DNA of 64,000 nt, from contig NZ_JBEHWS010000010.1 of the NCBI RefSeq assembly GCF_040239565.1, positions 88,676 through 152,675 on the forward strand, in the 5' to 3' direction. This DNA is from Fulvimarina sp040239565. GTDB lineage: Bacteria > Pseudomonadota > Alphaproteobacteria > Rhizobiales > Rhizobiaceae. Every line of letters starts with the position of its first letter. Position 1 is the first letter of the stretch. The translations under genes were made by a program, and so were the position numbers. Positions 27,591-39,567 of this stretch are shown here, in pieces. The notes beneath the pieces are model-generated. The model was not told the origin of the DNA, ran no database searches, and saw only the letters and a list, made by a program, of their open reading frames with translations.

Positions 27591-29168
27591 TTACGAACCC
27601 GATGTTTCGTCGTCGTTTTCGGCACCGTAGTCCGAGCGAACCTTGGCCTGTTCGACCCATTGGTCGCGCACGGCGCGTCCCCGAAAATTAAGGTAATTGT
27701 CGACCCATACCAGTTCTTCGCGTCGCCATGCCGCGACCTGCCGGTAGTGGAAAACGCCAAGTTCGTTCAGCTTAGCCTCGATAACCGGCCCGATCCCCTT
27801 AATTTTCTGAAGATCGTCTTTCTTGCCGCCCTCAGGTTCGGTCAACAAGCCTTCAGGACGCTCGCCCTCCCCCAGATCTTCATCGGCGGATGGAAGAGCC
27901 GGCTGCTCATCGATCGGCTTTCCGATCCCAGGCGCCGGAGCTTCCGGCATCTCGGACGGCTTGCGCCTGTCATCTGCCTCTGTCGCGAAGGTATCCGCGT
28001 ATACAGGGCCTGGACGGGTGTCGGATGTATCGGCGCGTTTCCCCTCCAGCGACCGACCTTCGTCGCGGTTCACGAGATCCGGTGACGGCTCACCTTCGCG
28101 GGCCCGCTCGATATCGGTTCCGCCGGCATCGTCGACCACCTTGAAGTCCCGTACGACCGCGTCGCGCGCGGCAGCTTCCTTATCCAGGAAAGTGCCGCCG
28201 GACATCTGCGGAGCCGCGCTTTCGTCGTCGCCGGTCACGACGCCCGACTCGGCCGCATCGCGCTCTTCCTGCCCGGTCTTCCCCTCTTCCGTACCGCCTT
28301 CCTGACCGGCGCTCGGATCGTGGGCTTCAGCGACAAGTTCGTCGCTCTCGTCCCGCTCGGCACTCTGAGGCGTTGTCTCGGCATCCGCCTTGCCGGGACT
28401 AGCGGTGCTGGGATCTGTATAGACGGACTCGCTGTCCGGTCGCCCGGCCTCTGAAGGCGGCGTTGAGATTGCCGCACCAGCGCCCTGGCCCTGATCCGCG
28501 GAGCCGTTGGCCGCGCCGTGCGCGCCTTCCCGCTTCTGTTCGGCGATCAGGTCATCGTAGTCCTCGGTCAGCGACGTCAGGCCACCGATGGGCACGGACT
28601 GATGGCGACCGTTCTGCGGGCCGGTTGTTACTTTGGCGCCGTTGCCGGCGTCGAACTCGTCGATGATCTCTTCCAGCCGTTCCGGGGTCAGATCCTCATA
28701 GGCATCCTTGAAGATCATGATCATCGGGGCGTTCACGCAGGCACCCTGACATTCGACTTCTTCCCACGAAAGCGTGCCGGACGAGTTGCGGTGGAACGGT
28801 TCGGGGTGGATCTTCTTCTTGCAGACCGCCTTCAGGTCCTCCGCGCCACGCAGCATGCAGGGCGTCGTCCCGCAGACCTGCACATGGGCGCGCGTCCCGA
28901 TCGGCTGAAGCATGAACTGCGTGTAGAAGGTCGCGACCTCGAGAACGCGGATCAGCGGCATAGCCAGGCGATCGGCAACGTGCTCGATGGCAGCCTTTGT
29001 GACCCAGCCCTCCTGGTCCTGCGCGCGCATCAGGAGAGGAATCACGGCCGACTGCTGCCGGCCCTCGGGATATTTGCGGACGGTGGCATCGGCCCATGCT
29101 GCGTTCTCGTCCGTGAACGCGAAGCTCTGGGGCTGGATGCTGTCATCGGCAAGACGTCGAACGGACAT
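27591..29168 (-). CDS. nuoE: NADH-quinone oxidoreductase subunit E with long C-terminal extension
   Basis: A 525-residue protein in two parts. Residues 1 to about 190 are a normal thioredoxin-like NuoE with the [2Fe-2S] ligands in CGTTPCMLRG and CQGACVNAP. Residues about 200-445 are acidic, rich in Ala, Glu, Asp, Pro and Ser, and look disordered. The last 75 residues carry a helix-hairpin-helix-like motif (LQKIKGIGPVIEAKL). Extensions with this ending occur in rhizobia, but this one is long. Start ATG 29168 (MSVRRLADDSIQ) fits the family. It is the first gene of the nuo string; the 259 bases upstream hold no gene and probably its promoter. Confidence 0.92.
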   Translation of the reverse strand: MSVRRLADDSIQPQSFAFTDENAAWADATVRKYPEGRQQSAVIPLLMRAQDQEGWVTKAAIEHVADRLAMPLIRVLEVATFYTQFMLQPIGTRAHVQVCGTTPCMLRGAEDLKAVCKKKIHPEPFHRNSSGTLSWEEVECQGACVNAPMIMIFKDAYEDLTPERLEEIIDEFDAGNGAKVTTGPQNGRHQSVPIGGLTSLTEDYDDLIAEQKREGAHGAANGSADQGQGAGAAISTPPSEAGRPDSESVYTDPSTASPGKADAETTPQSAERDESDELVAEAHDPSAGQEGGTEEGKTGQEERDAAESGVVTGDDESAAPQMSGGTFLDKEAAARDAVVRDFKVVDDAGGTDIERAREGEPSPDLVNRDEGRSLEGKRADTSDTRPGPVYADTFATEADDRRKPSEMPEAPAPGIGKPIDEQPALPSADEDLGEGERPEGLLTEPEGGKKDDLQKIKGIGPVIEAKLNELGVFHYRQVAAWRREELVWVDNYLNFRGRAVRDQWVEQAKVRSDYGAENDDETSGS

Positions 29169-29427
29169 CGGACCTCGACTCTGGAACCATTTCAATTCAT
29201 GCGGTTTGGCCGCGTTCTATCACAGGCGAACCAAAACGCCAGCGCTTGATATTCCTGTTATCGCACTGCGGCAAACCGCGCGAGACCGTTGGACGCGGTC
29301 ATCGTCCAAAAGGTCGAGAAAAAACGCATGGATGGCAAGAGAAACGCCGGGCTGCTGCCGGCTCATTCCAAACCTTCGAATATCGATGCACGAAGGAGTA
29401 GCTTGCCCATCTGGCTTGGAAACGCGT

Positions 29428-29812
29428 CTATTCCGTGGGCAATCCGACTTCCATCGCCTCGCCCTCTCCAAGCACGTTGTCGTGCCCCGACACCAAAACG
29501 CTTGTCACGCCAGCGGGAATTGAGATCCCGAATTCGGACCGGGTAAACGGCTGTTCGTTCACGTGCGGATGAAGAAGCTCGCGGGTGACGTAGACCGCTC
29601 CATCCGCACCTTTGACGTCCCAGCGATCCGCGTAGTGCTCGGCTCCTTCGTCGTCATGCCTCACGGTGACGCCGAAACTGTAGACACCCTCGCCGGTGCG
29701 CGTCACCTGCACGTCCTCGACGACCGGTTCTCCAGCATGGACCACTGCTGCACCAGCCAGAACGATAGAGCCCGCGAGAGCGAGCTCTAGAAATCCAGCG
29801 ACACAGGCGCAT
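29428..29812 (-). CDS. Secreted conserved protein, start or frame uncertain
   Basis: The frame encodes a hydrophobic signal-like segment (LALAGSIVLAGAAVVHA) followed by about 110 residues with many acidic residues and a GVYSFGVTVRHDDEGAEHYA stretch. A processed periplasmic protein is likely; I do not know its function. The frame has no ATG, GTG or TTG at a sensible place: it is open back into ssb. The ATG at 29812, in another frame, would fit if one base near 29795 were removed, so a frameshift in the signal peptide or a sequencing error is likely. It follows ssb on the same strand. Confidence 0.45.
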
Positions 29813-29839
29813 CCGGAAACCTTCGAGCGGCGTGACCGA

Positions 29840-30358
29840 TCAGAACGGAATTTCGTCGTCGAAATCGCGCGATCCGCCACCACCGCCATAGCCGCCGCCC
29901 CCGCCGGAACCGCCACCGTAATCTCCGCCGCCGCCGCGAGACCCGCCGGACGGCGGACCGCCGCGTGATCCGCCGCCGCCATAGTCGCCACCGCCACCGC
30001 CTTCACCGCGGCCGTCGAGCATAGTGAGCGAGCAGTTGAAGCCCTGCAGAACGACTTCTGTCGTGTACTTTTCCTGGCCGTCCTGTCCCTGCCATTTGCG
30101 GGTCTGGAGCTGACCCTCGATATAAACCTTCGAGCCCTTCTTTACGTACTGCTCGATGACCTTGTTCAGGCCCTCATTGAAGCAGACGACCCTATGCCAT
30201 TCGGTCTTCTCGCGTCGTTCGCCGGAATTGCGGTCGCGCCAGCTTTCCGAAGTCGCGACCGAAAAGTTCGCGATCGGCTTGCCGTCCTGTGTGCGCCGCA
30301 TTTCGGGGTCGGCCCCGAGATTGCCGACGAGGATGACCTTATTGACGCTGCCCGCCAT
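29840..30358 (-). CDS. ssb: Single-stranded DNA-binding protein
   Basis: A 172-residue SSB. The OB fold spans about residues 1-112 (MAGSVNKVILVGNLGADPE, then HRVVCFNEGLNKVIEQYVKKG). A flexible tail of Gly, Ser, Arg and Tyr follows. The tail ends in DFDDEIPF, the acidic tip that binds SSB partner proteins. It coats single strands in replication, repair and recombination. It is divergent from uvrA, and a LexA-type box lies between them, so SOS control of one or both is likely. Confidence 0.97.
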   Translation of the reverse strand: MAGSVNKVILVGNLGADPEMRRTQDGKPIANFSVATSESWRDRNSGERREKTEWHRVVCFNEGLNKVIEQYVKKGSKVYIEGQLQTRKWQGQDGQEKYTTEVVLQGFNCSLTMLDGRGEGGGGGDYGGGGSRGGPPSGGSRGGGGDYGGGSGGGGGYGGGGGSRDFDDEIPF

Positions 30359-30471
30359 GAATGACTCCTTTACACGAATGCGCGCGAACCTAACGACGCA
30401 CCCCCGGCCGCGAAAGGGTGCTCCCTCGTTCGTTCACAGAAAAGGCCGTGCGACGCATCGCCGACGATACG

Positions 30472-30486
30472 GAACAAAATTAGAAC
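30472..30486 (-). promoter_or_regulatory. LexA (SOS) box between ssb and uvrA
   Basis: On the minus strand the sequence reads GTTCTAATTTTGTTC, an exact GTTC-N7-GTTC, the known LexA operator of alphaproteobacteria. It lies 97 bases upstream of uvrA and 114 bases upstream of ssb, between two divergent repair genes that are classic SOS members. Confidence 0.85.
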
Positions 30487-30582
30487 AAAGCCTTTCCTTG
30501 AGTCAATCCGTGCTTTAAACTCGGTGCTGGTTTCCATAGATAGGCCAAATCCCAGTTTCCTTATCTCCTGCCGGTATCGTTC

Positions 30583-33510
<2,928 letters not shown>

Positions 33511-33538
33511 ATCGCGCTATAGCTGTCAGCGTTGCATT

Positions 33539-34162
33539 CTAGCGCCGCTGCGCCAGCCAAACTGTGTGATAGTCGCAATCCGGGTCTTCGTTGCGCTGGT
33601 CGAGAACTTCAAAGCCGGTTTCAGCAAGAAGGGCACGATAATCCTCGTTATCGAGACTGGCCGCGTAGAGCGGCTCGCCCTCGAACTCGCTGATCACTTC
33701 GCCAGCTCTGGGCCCGGTCGTGAAGAGAAGCGGCGCATCGGGCGCGGCATGCAACGCGAAAATAGGAAACATTTTCCGCTGATCGTTCGGCGAGAGCAGG
33801 AAGAAGCTGTCCCAGGCGATCAGTCCGTCGAAGGTTTCTCCAAGCGAAACGGTGCGCATATCGGCTTCGAGCCAGCGATGATTTGGAAATCGCTCACTGG
33901 CGAGACTCAGCATCGCTGCGGAGCTGTCGATGCCCGTAATCTGGCACCCGTGCTCTGCGAGAAAAGCGCTGATCGGCTCCCCCATGCCGCACCCGAGATC
34001 GAGAACGCACGGCGTCTCCGCCACGGCATCGAGAAAACGGTCGAGCCAACCTTTTTCGAACAGGGCGCGATTGCGGAGGCGATCAAAGGCGGTGGCGTGA
34101 CGCTGGTAGATACCGACGATGGCACCGGCGGCCTGATCGAGCTTCGCCCGCTTGTCGGTCAC
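33539..34162 (-). CDS. Class I SAM-dependent methyltransferase
   Basis: A 207-residue Rossmann-fold methyltransferase. The SAM-binding motif VLDLGCGMGEPISAFL is at about residues 54-69, and the acidic residue after beta-strand 2 is in GIDSSAAM. The substrate is not recognisable. Its GTG start overlaps the stop of the C40 peptidase gene (GTGA at 34159-34162), so it is coupled to it. It converges on uvrA, 28 bases apart. Confidence 0.8.
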   Translation of the reverse strand: MTDKRAKLDQAAGAIVGIYQRHATAFDRLRNRALFEKGWLDRFLDAVAETPCVLDLGCGMGEPISAFLAEHGCQITGIDSSAAMLSLASERFPNHRWLEADMRTVSLGETFDGLIAWDSFFLLSPNDQRKMFPIFALHAAPDAPLLFTTGPRAGEVISEFEGEPLYAASLDNEDYRALLAETGFEVLDQRNEDPDCDYHTVWLAQRR

Positions 34163-35061
34163 GCACCGTTCGCCTTCGGTGGGATGCGCCGTACGGCGCT
34201 CAGCGCCACGCCCTTCTCGTCGAACCGTTCTAAGGTCTCGGTGAGCGGCTCGATTGCGGTCATCATGTGATAGGCGTTGGCGTGGAGCAGGCGTTGGCCG
34301 TCCATCATGATGCCGACATGGCCCGGCCAGAACAGGAGGTCGCCGCGCTGGAGAGCCTCGATGCCGGCTATCCGCGTGCCGAGTTCGCGCACCTGGTCGG
34401 ACGAATCGCGCGGCGCGTCGATCCCGGCCATTGCGCAGGAGAGCTGGACGAGCCCCGAGCAGTCGATACCGAGCGCGCTCTTGCCGCCCCAGAGATAGGG
34501 GGTTTCGAGAAAACGTTCGGCGACGGAGACGAAGTCCTCGGCATCCTCCCCGAAGGTCTCCGCATGCTGCTTGACGATCGCACCGCCGCCGTCGAGCAGG
34601 TGATAGTTGGCATTGTGATCCTCGGCCTCGCCGACGACCTTCACGAGCGCACCCATGGGTAGGTCGGCTACCGGCGGGCGCTTGATGTCGGGTTCGGGAA
34701 AGACCAGCGTGCGCGGCACGGAAATCCGGTGTGTCGGCATGTCCGCTTCGCCCGGTTCGCTGAGACGGCTCAGCGCGGCGAAGGGCGTGTAGCCAACATA
34801 GCCGTCCTCGTCGAGCTGCACCCAGGCCCAGGGCTCGCCATCGACGACGATCTCGTCAAAGACGAGCAGCCGTTCACCGAACAGGGCCTCCGTGTCGAGC
34901 GCGGCATCATGGGCCGGCGCGCGATGAAGCGGGGCGAGCGGCACGGAAACGACGCCCGGCTGGCCTTCGATGAAGCGTTCAGCCTCGACGCTTCCCTTGA
35001 GGCGGATATCGGCCAAATCGTCACGATAGGCGTTGAGGCGGGGATTGAGCTTGTCAGTCAT
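34159..35061 (-). CDS. NlpC/P60 (C40) peptidase with SH3-like domains
   Basis: A 300-residue cell-wall peptidase type protein. Two bacterial SH3-like regions (about 30-175) are followed by a C-terminal NlpC/P60 domain. The catalytic Cys lies in ALGIDCSGLVQLSCAMAG and the His in FWPGHVGIMMDG. The family cuts the D-Glu-mDAP type bond of peptidoglycan stems. No signal peptide is visible, so the protein may act in cell-wall recycling in the cytosol. I chose ATG 35061 (MTDKLNPRLNAYR) from the family N-terminus; a GTG at 35088 overlapping the aminopeptidase stop is an alternative. Confidence 0.85.
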   Translation of the reverse strand: MTDKLNPRLNAYRDDLADIRLKGSVEAERFIEGQPGVVSVPLAPLHRAPAHDAALDTEALFGERLLVFDEIVVDGEPWAWVQLDEDGYVGYTPFAALSRLSEPGEADMPTHRISVPRTLVFPEPDIKRPPVADLPMGALVKVVGEAEDHNANYHLLDGGGAIVKQHAETFGEDAEDFVSVAERFLETPYLWGGKSALGIDCSGLVQLSCAMAGIDAPRDSSDQVRELGTRIAGIEALQRGDLLFWPGHVGIMMDGQRLLHANAYHMMTAIEPLTETLERFDEKGVALSAVRRIPPKANGA

Positions 35062-35084
35062 GCTTATCATCAATGCGTTCGAAA

Positions 35085-36500
35085 TCACTTCGCCGGATAA
35101 CGCGTTGCGAGAACGTCGAAAAGGGCGCGGACGGCATAGGCTTCGCCGCCCACCGGGCCGATCGACGAGGCCTTCGGACGCCAGCCATAGATATCGAAAT
35201 GGGCCCAGGCCTTGGCTTTTTCGACGAAGCCATCGAGAAAGAGCGCGGCCGTGATCGCGCCGGCAAACCCGCCTGAACTGATATTGTTGGTGTCGGCGAC
35301 CTTGGACGAAAGGTCCGGGCCGTAGGGCCGATAAAGCGGGAGCCGCCAGGACGGATCGGCGAGCCGAACACCCGCCTCCGTCAGATCGCCGACAAGGCTC
35401 GTATCATCGCTGAAGAAGGCCGGAAGATCGGCCCCGAGGGCGACACGCGCGGCACCCGTGAGCGTCGCCATGTCGATCATGATTTCCGGCTCCTCCTCGT
35501 CGCCATAGGCGAGCGCGTCGGCGAGCACCAGCCGTCCCTCGGCATCGGTGTTTCCGATCTCTACCGTCTTGCCTTTTCGGCTCGTGAGAATGTCGCTCGG
35601 GCGGAAGGCGTTGTCGGAGATCGAGTTCTCCACCGCCGGAATGAGAACCCGCAGCCGCACGTCCAGCTTTTGCGCCATGATCATCGAGGCAAGCCCCAGG
35701 ACGTTGGCCGCTCCCCCCATATCCTTCTTCATCAGCAGCATGCTCGACGGCGGCTTGATGTCGAGGCCACCGGTGTCGAAGCAAACGCCCTTGCCGACCA
35801 GGGTCACTTTCGGGGCGTCCTGCCTTCCCCAGGTCAGGTCGATGAGGCGCGGCGCCGACGCGCTTGCCCGACCGACGGCGTGGATCATCGGGAAGTTCTT
35901 CGCGAGCAACGCCTCGCCGGCGATTACGGAAACCGAGGCGCTGCGGCGTTCGCCGAGATCACGGACGGCCTGTTCCAGCTCGGCCGGTCCCATGTCGTTG
36001 ACGGGCGTGTTGATCAGGTCGCGTGCGAGGCACACCCCATCGGCGAGTGCCGCGATGCGATCGAGATTCGCCGCCTCGCCGAGATGGAAGCGCAGACCGG
36101 GTTCCTGATTTGCGTCTCCGCCCTTGCTTGTCTTGTACCGGTCGAACTTGTAGGCGCCGAGTTTCAGCGCCAGGCCGAAAAGTTCAGCATCGAGTTCGGA
36201 TTCGGCCGGTAAATGCCAATCGCCCTCCGGCAGTTTGCGGCCGAGAACGCCGGCAAGCAGCGCGGCGCGGGCTCCGTCGCTAGGATCGCGCTTATCCGCA
36301 CGTCCCAGCCCGAGCAGAACTGAGCGGACGCCCCCCTTGCCGGGCACGAGACAGATATCGCCGGCTTCGCCATCGAACCTGGAGAGTTCCGCCCAGTCCC
36401 GCGTCTCGCCAAGAAGGCTGTCGCGCTCACCGGGCCGCACGGGCACGATGGGGCGGGACTCGGCGGCACGTTCGGATACGAGAGAGACTGACATCGGCAC
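35085..36500 (-). CDS. pepA: Leucyl aminopeptidase family protein (M17)
   Basis: A 471-residue M17 metallopeptidase. Metal and catalytic residues are visible in VGKGVCFDTGGLDIKP and the NTDAEGRLVLADAL motif, as is the KKDMGGAAN lysine. It removes N-terminal residues from peptides in the cytosol. The N-terminal 150 residues are poorly conserved, as is normal. It forms an operon with the C40 peptidase and methyltransferase, which suggests a shared role in peptide or muropeptide turnover. ATG 36500 or 36494 could be the start. Confidence 0.9.
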   Translation of the reverse strand: MPMSVSLVSERAAESRPIVPVRPGERDSLLGETRDWAELSRFDGEAGDICLVPGKGGVRSVLLGLGRADKRDPSDGARAALLAGVLGRKLPEGDWHLPAESELDAELFGLALKLGAYKFDRYKTSKGGDANQEPGLRFHLGEAANLDRIAALADGVCLARDLINTPVNDMGPAELEQAVRDLGERRSASVSVIAGEALLAKNFPMIHAVGRASASAPRLIDLTWGRQDAPKVTLVGKGVCFDTGGLDIKPPSSMLLMKKDMGGAANVLGLASMIMAQKLDVRLRVLIPAVENSISDNAFRPSDILTSRKGKTVEIGNTDAEGRLVLADALAYGDEEEPEIMIDMATLTGAARVALGADLPAFFSDDTSLVGDLTEAGVRLADPSWRLPLYRPYGPDLSSKVADTNNISSGGFAGAITAALFLDGFVEKAKAWAHFDIYGWRPKASSIGPVGGEAYAVRALFDVLATRYPAK

Positions 36501-36520
36501 TCCGGGACCACAGGCGGATA

Positions 36521-36535
36521 TTAACCGGCCATTAG
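36521..36535. promoter_or_regulatory. Possible CtrA-binding site
   Basis: TTAA-CCGGCCA-TTAG matches the CtrA consensus TTAA-N7-TTAA at seven of eight positions. It lies between divergent pepA and the TPR lipoprotein gene. A chance match cannot be excluded. Confidence 0.25.
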
Positions 36536-36626
36536 GGTTAACGATTTATGTTTCGAGCCATCGCCCGATAGCCCGCTGGCACATCGGACACCGAATTCCG
36601 TCGAAACGGAGACGAGAGCTCAGCGC

Positions 36627-37463
36627 ATGCGCAAGATTAGTCCGATATCGGCTTCCAGAAAGGCCCTTCTCGTCGCAACGTCGATCGCCGCGCTTGGCTT
36701 CACGGGCTGCGCCAACAAGGTCAGCTACGAAACGACAGGCTCGATCTCGCGCACCGCGCCACAGCAAGCGGTTCGCCAAGGCCCTGCCAAGACAGTCGCG
36801 GAGATGTCGTCCGGCGAACTCCGAAATGCCGTCGACGCCTATGGCCGACAATACGAAGCCAACCCGCGCAACAAACAGGTCGGCCTTTCCTATTCAGCGG
36901 CGCTTCAGATGGCGGGGCGAAACGAACAGTCCCTCGCCGTAATGCGCCAGGTCGCGATCGCGCATCCGAAGGATCGCGACGTACTGGCCGCCTACGGCAA
37001 GGCACTTGCCGCCGCTGGCGACCTGCCGAAAGCCCTCGACACGATCCGCCGCGCGCAGACGCCGGACTACCCCGATTGGCGCCTCTATTCGGCCGAGGGC
37101 GCGATCCTCGACCAGATGGGCAAACCGGCTGAGGCCCGCGCCCTCTTCCAGAAGGCGCTGGTGCTGAAGCCGAACGAGGCGACGGTGCTTTCCAATCTCG
37201 GCATGTCCTATCTTCTTGCCGACGATCTGCCGTCCGCCGAGCGTTATCTGCGCGCGGCGCTGCAGCAGCCGGACAGCGATGCGCGCATCCGGCAGAATCT
37301 CGCCCTCGTGATCGGCCTTCAGGGCCGATTCGAAGAAGCGGAAAAGGTGGCAGCCGGCACGCTCTCGCCTGAAGAGGCCAAGGGCAACGTCGCCTTCCTG
37401 CGCGAGATGCTGGCTCAGAACAACACATGGTCGAAGCTGAAGCAGGAAGATGGAGAAGGCTGA
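36627..37463 (+). CDS. TPR-repeat lipoprotein, TadD-like
   Basis: A 278-residue lipoprotein. The signal peptide ends in a lipobox (LGFTGC, Cys at about 27). At least four tetratricopeptide repeats follow (about 70-260), with the typical W/L-G-Y-A-F-A-P spacing. TadD, the outer-membrane lipoprotein of Flp pilus assembly, has this form, but no other tad genes are nearby, so the name is only a resemblance. It is divergent from pepA, and a possible CtrA site lies in the shared promoter region. Confidence 0.7.
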   Translation: MRKISPISASRKALLVATSIAALGFTGCANKVSYETTGSISRTAPQQAVRQGPAKTVAEMSSGELRNAVDAYGRQYEANPRNKQVGLSYSAALQMAGRNEQSLAVMRQVAIAHPKDRDVLAAYGKALAAAGDLPKALDTIRRAQTPDYPDWRLYSAEGAILDQMGKPAEARALFQKALVLKPNEATVLSNLGMSYLLADDLPSAERYLRAALQQPDSDARIRQNLALVIGLQGRFEEAEKVAAGTLSPEEAKGNVAFLREMLAQNNTWSKLKQEDGEG

Positions 37464-37567
37464 TCTGCTTTCGCGTTGTCAACCAAGCCGTAGAAATGCT
37501 GCCTCGCCGTCCCTGAGCAGCCAAGCTCCAGTTGACATTGCGGGAGGCCGATTCCAAGTCAGCCTCC

Positions 37568-38128
37568 ATGCGTGTAGCGGAAGCCGACATCCTCATCATC
37601 CCGGGCTATAAAGGCTCGCCGGACAATCACTGGCAGAGCCGGTGGGAGCGCAAGCTCTCGACGGCCCGGCGCGTCAAACAGCGCGAATGGACCAAGCCCG
37701 TTCGCGAGGATTGGGTCGGCGCGGTCACGCAAGCGATCGGCGAGTCCTCACGGCCAGTAGTGCTGGTCGCCCATTCGCTTGGCGTCGCGACAGCGGTCCA
37801 CGCAATTCCAGACGCCGAGAAACGCATCGCAGGGGCCTTCTTCGTCGCGCCGCCGGATGTGGAGAATGCCGCGATCCGACCGAAGCATCTGATGACATTC
37901 GGGCCCTATCCGCGCGATCCCCTGCCCTTCCCCTCTATCGTGGTTGCGAGCCGAAACGACGTTTTTTCTTCCTTCGACGCCGCTGAAGACATCGCCGGCG
38001 CTTGGGGTTCGCTGTTCATCGATGCAGGCGAAGCGGGCCATATCAACGGCGATTCAGGCCACGGTCCCTGGCCCGAGGGGCTCCTCACCTTCGGCAAGTT
38101 CATGAGCAAGTTGTCCGCGACCCATTGA
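37568..38128 (+). CDS. Alpha/beta hydrolase of the RBBP9/YdeN family
   Basis: A 186-residue serine hydrolase fold. It opens with ILIIPGYKGSPDNHWQSRWE, a clear mark of the RBBP9/YdeN family. The nucleophile is in VLVAHSLGVATAV, and the late aspartate and histidine lie in SRNDVFSS and EAGHINGDSGHG. The substrate is unknown. I use ATG 37568; a TTG at 37532 would add 12 residues. Confidence 0.82.
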   Translation: MRVAEADILIIPGYKGSPDNHWQSRWERKLSTARRVKQREWTKPVREDWVGAVTQAIGESSRPVVLVAHSLGVATAVHAIPDAEKRIAGAFFVAPPDVENAAIRPKHLMTFGPYPRDPLPFPSIVVASRNDVFSSFDAAEDIAGAWGSLFIDAGEAGHINGDSGHGPWPEGLLTFGKFMSKLSATH

Positions 38129-38147
38129 TGGGAGACGGTGGCCCTGA

Positions 38148-38930
38148 TTAGCCCTTTGCCTCTTTCGCCAGAGCTTGAGCGGCCGCCGCAATGACCTTCA
38201 GATCGACGCTGATGCCGACATAGTCGAAGCCACGGCTCCAATAGGTATTGGCGTGTGCAGCATCCCCAGCATAGGCCGCCGCCACCTTGCCGTGCTTCTC
38301 TGCCGCTTCGACGACGCGTTGCATGGCGTCCTTCAGACGATTGCCGTCGACGTCGGGCCGGCTGTCGTCTGACAGCGCGATGGAAAGGTCCGAGGGTCCA
38401 ACGAAGAGCCCGTCGACACCATCGATCGCCGCGATCTCATCCAGCGCATCGAGCGCTGTGCGGGTCTCGATCATGGCGAAGGCGAAAGTTTCGGTGTTTG
38501 CGGTCTCGACATAGGCGTCGACCTCGCCGTCCTTGGCAAGTGGCGCAGCCCGGCTCGGGCCGAACGACCTCAGCCCGAGCGGCGGATACTTCATGTGCTT
38601 CACGAAGTTTCGCGCATCGTCTGCCGACTCGACCATCGGCATGATGACGCCGCGCGCACCCATATCCAGAGCCCAGGAAGCCGCGCCGAACCCGCTCACC
38701 GGCACCCGAACGAATGCGCCTTTCCCGAAGCCGTAAGCGCGGGTGATCGCATCGCGCACGTCACTCCGATCAAGGAGGCCGTGCTGCATGTCGAGCATAA
38801 CAAGATCGTAGTCCGCCCTGAGAAAGGCTTCCTGCGTAAAGGGATCGGGTGAAGCAAGCCAGGCCGAAAGTGCCGGCTCCCCCGCAAACAGAGCGGAGAA
38901 GCGGTCCTTCGGCGATGGCAGCGAGCTCAT
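38148..38930 (-). CDS. HpcH/HpaI family aldolase
   Basis: A 260-residue class II aldolase of the HpcH/HpaI type. The family pattern is clear: DYDLVMLDMQHGLLD, the FVRVP segment, GARGVIMPMVES, the metal-ligand glutamate in FAMIETRTALDAL, and GLFVGPSDLSIAL near the C-terminus. These enzymes cleave 2-keto-3-deoxy acids to pyruvate and an aldehyde. The exact substrate cannot be read from the sequence. Its start overlaps the DUF1476 stop (ATGA). Confidence 0.88.
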   Translation of the reverse strand: MSSLPSPKDRFSALFAGEPALSAWLASPDPFTQEAFLRADYDLVMLDMQHGLLDRSDVRDAITRAYGFGKGAFVRVPVSGFGAASWALDMGARGVIMPMVESADDARNFVKHMKYPPLGLRSFGPSRAAPLAKDGEVDAYVETANTETFAFAMIETRTALDALDEIAAIDGVDGLFVGPSDLSIALSDDSRPDVDGNRLKDAMQRVVEAAEKHGKVAAAYAGDAAHANTYWSRGFDYVGISVDLKVIAAAAQALAKEAKG

Positions 38931-39238
38931 TCGCTCATCACCTGCTGTTCGGCTTGCGAAAGGAGTTCTTCCATCTTGGCGTGGATTTCGGCATCGGAAA
39001 TGCCCTGATCGCCAAGATCCGCCTTGAGGTGGTCGAAGACATCATCGTCGCCGGGCTTTTCGAAGTCGACTCGGACAATCTCCTGAGCATATGCGTTTGC
39101 ATCGGAGTCAGTCTTTCCAAGCTTTTCGGCTGCCCACAGGCCAACCAGCTTGTTGCGGCGCGCCCGGATGCGGAATTTCAGTTCCTGATCGTGGATATAG
39201 CGATTTTCGAAATCGCGCTCGCGGTCGGCCATGGTCAT
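38927..39238 (-). CDS. DUF1476 family protein (ATPase inhibitor zeta-like)
   Basis: A 103-residue, highly charged helical protein that begins MTMADRERDFENRYIHDQEL. This is the DUF1476 family, which includes the zeta subunit that inhibits F1-ATPase in Paracoccus and other alphaproteobacteria. The central KLGKTDSDANAYAQEIV and the C-terminal helical hairpin are present. I chose ATG 39238, preceded by AAGGAGA at the right distance; longer frames upstream look non-coding. Confidence 0.85.
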   Translation of the reverse strand: MTMADRERDFENRYIHDQELKFRIRARRNKLVGLWAAEKLGKTDSDANAYAQEIVRVDFEKPGDDDVFDHLKADLGDQGISDAEIHAKMEELLSQAEQQVMSE

Positions 39239-39567
39239 GACGGATCTCCTTACCCATTCCCGCCGTCGGAGCGTGCTCCTTCCGGCGGCTGATTCTCTAC
39301 ACATATAATATGGCGGAGGTAGAGAACGGCGATAAGACGTTTCGGGGCCATCGAACCCAGAAAAATCCATGGTTGACCGATTTTGGATGTGTTACGCGCC
39401 CCACTCGGCTTGACGTGCGGCCAGCCGATAACGACCTTGATCCCGTTCATCCCCTATAGAGACACGTCCGCCGATTGTGGTGCCGGGCGCTTTGGTCTAT
39501 TCACGCAGAAAAGCGGCCCTTGAGACGGTTTCCAGCTCGGTCCCGCTAGCCAAGAACAGAGTATGCT
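39239..39567. other. Intergenic region between divergent DUF1476 and purC genes
   Basis: 329 bases without a recognisable gene. It must hold both divergent promoters. An AT-rich stretch at about 39300-39315 (CACATATAATATGG) is the best -10-like element. I see no riboswitch-like structure and no ribosome-binding site with an open frame. A 2-codon start-stop (ATG CTA TGA) lies just before purC. Confidence 0.4.

Noticed and set aside
29880..30010. Repetitive GGC/GCC-rich tract as a DNA repeat or array
   Set aside because: It encodes the Gly-rich tail of SSB and is not an independent repeat.
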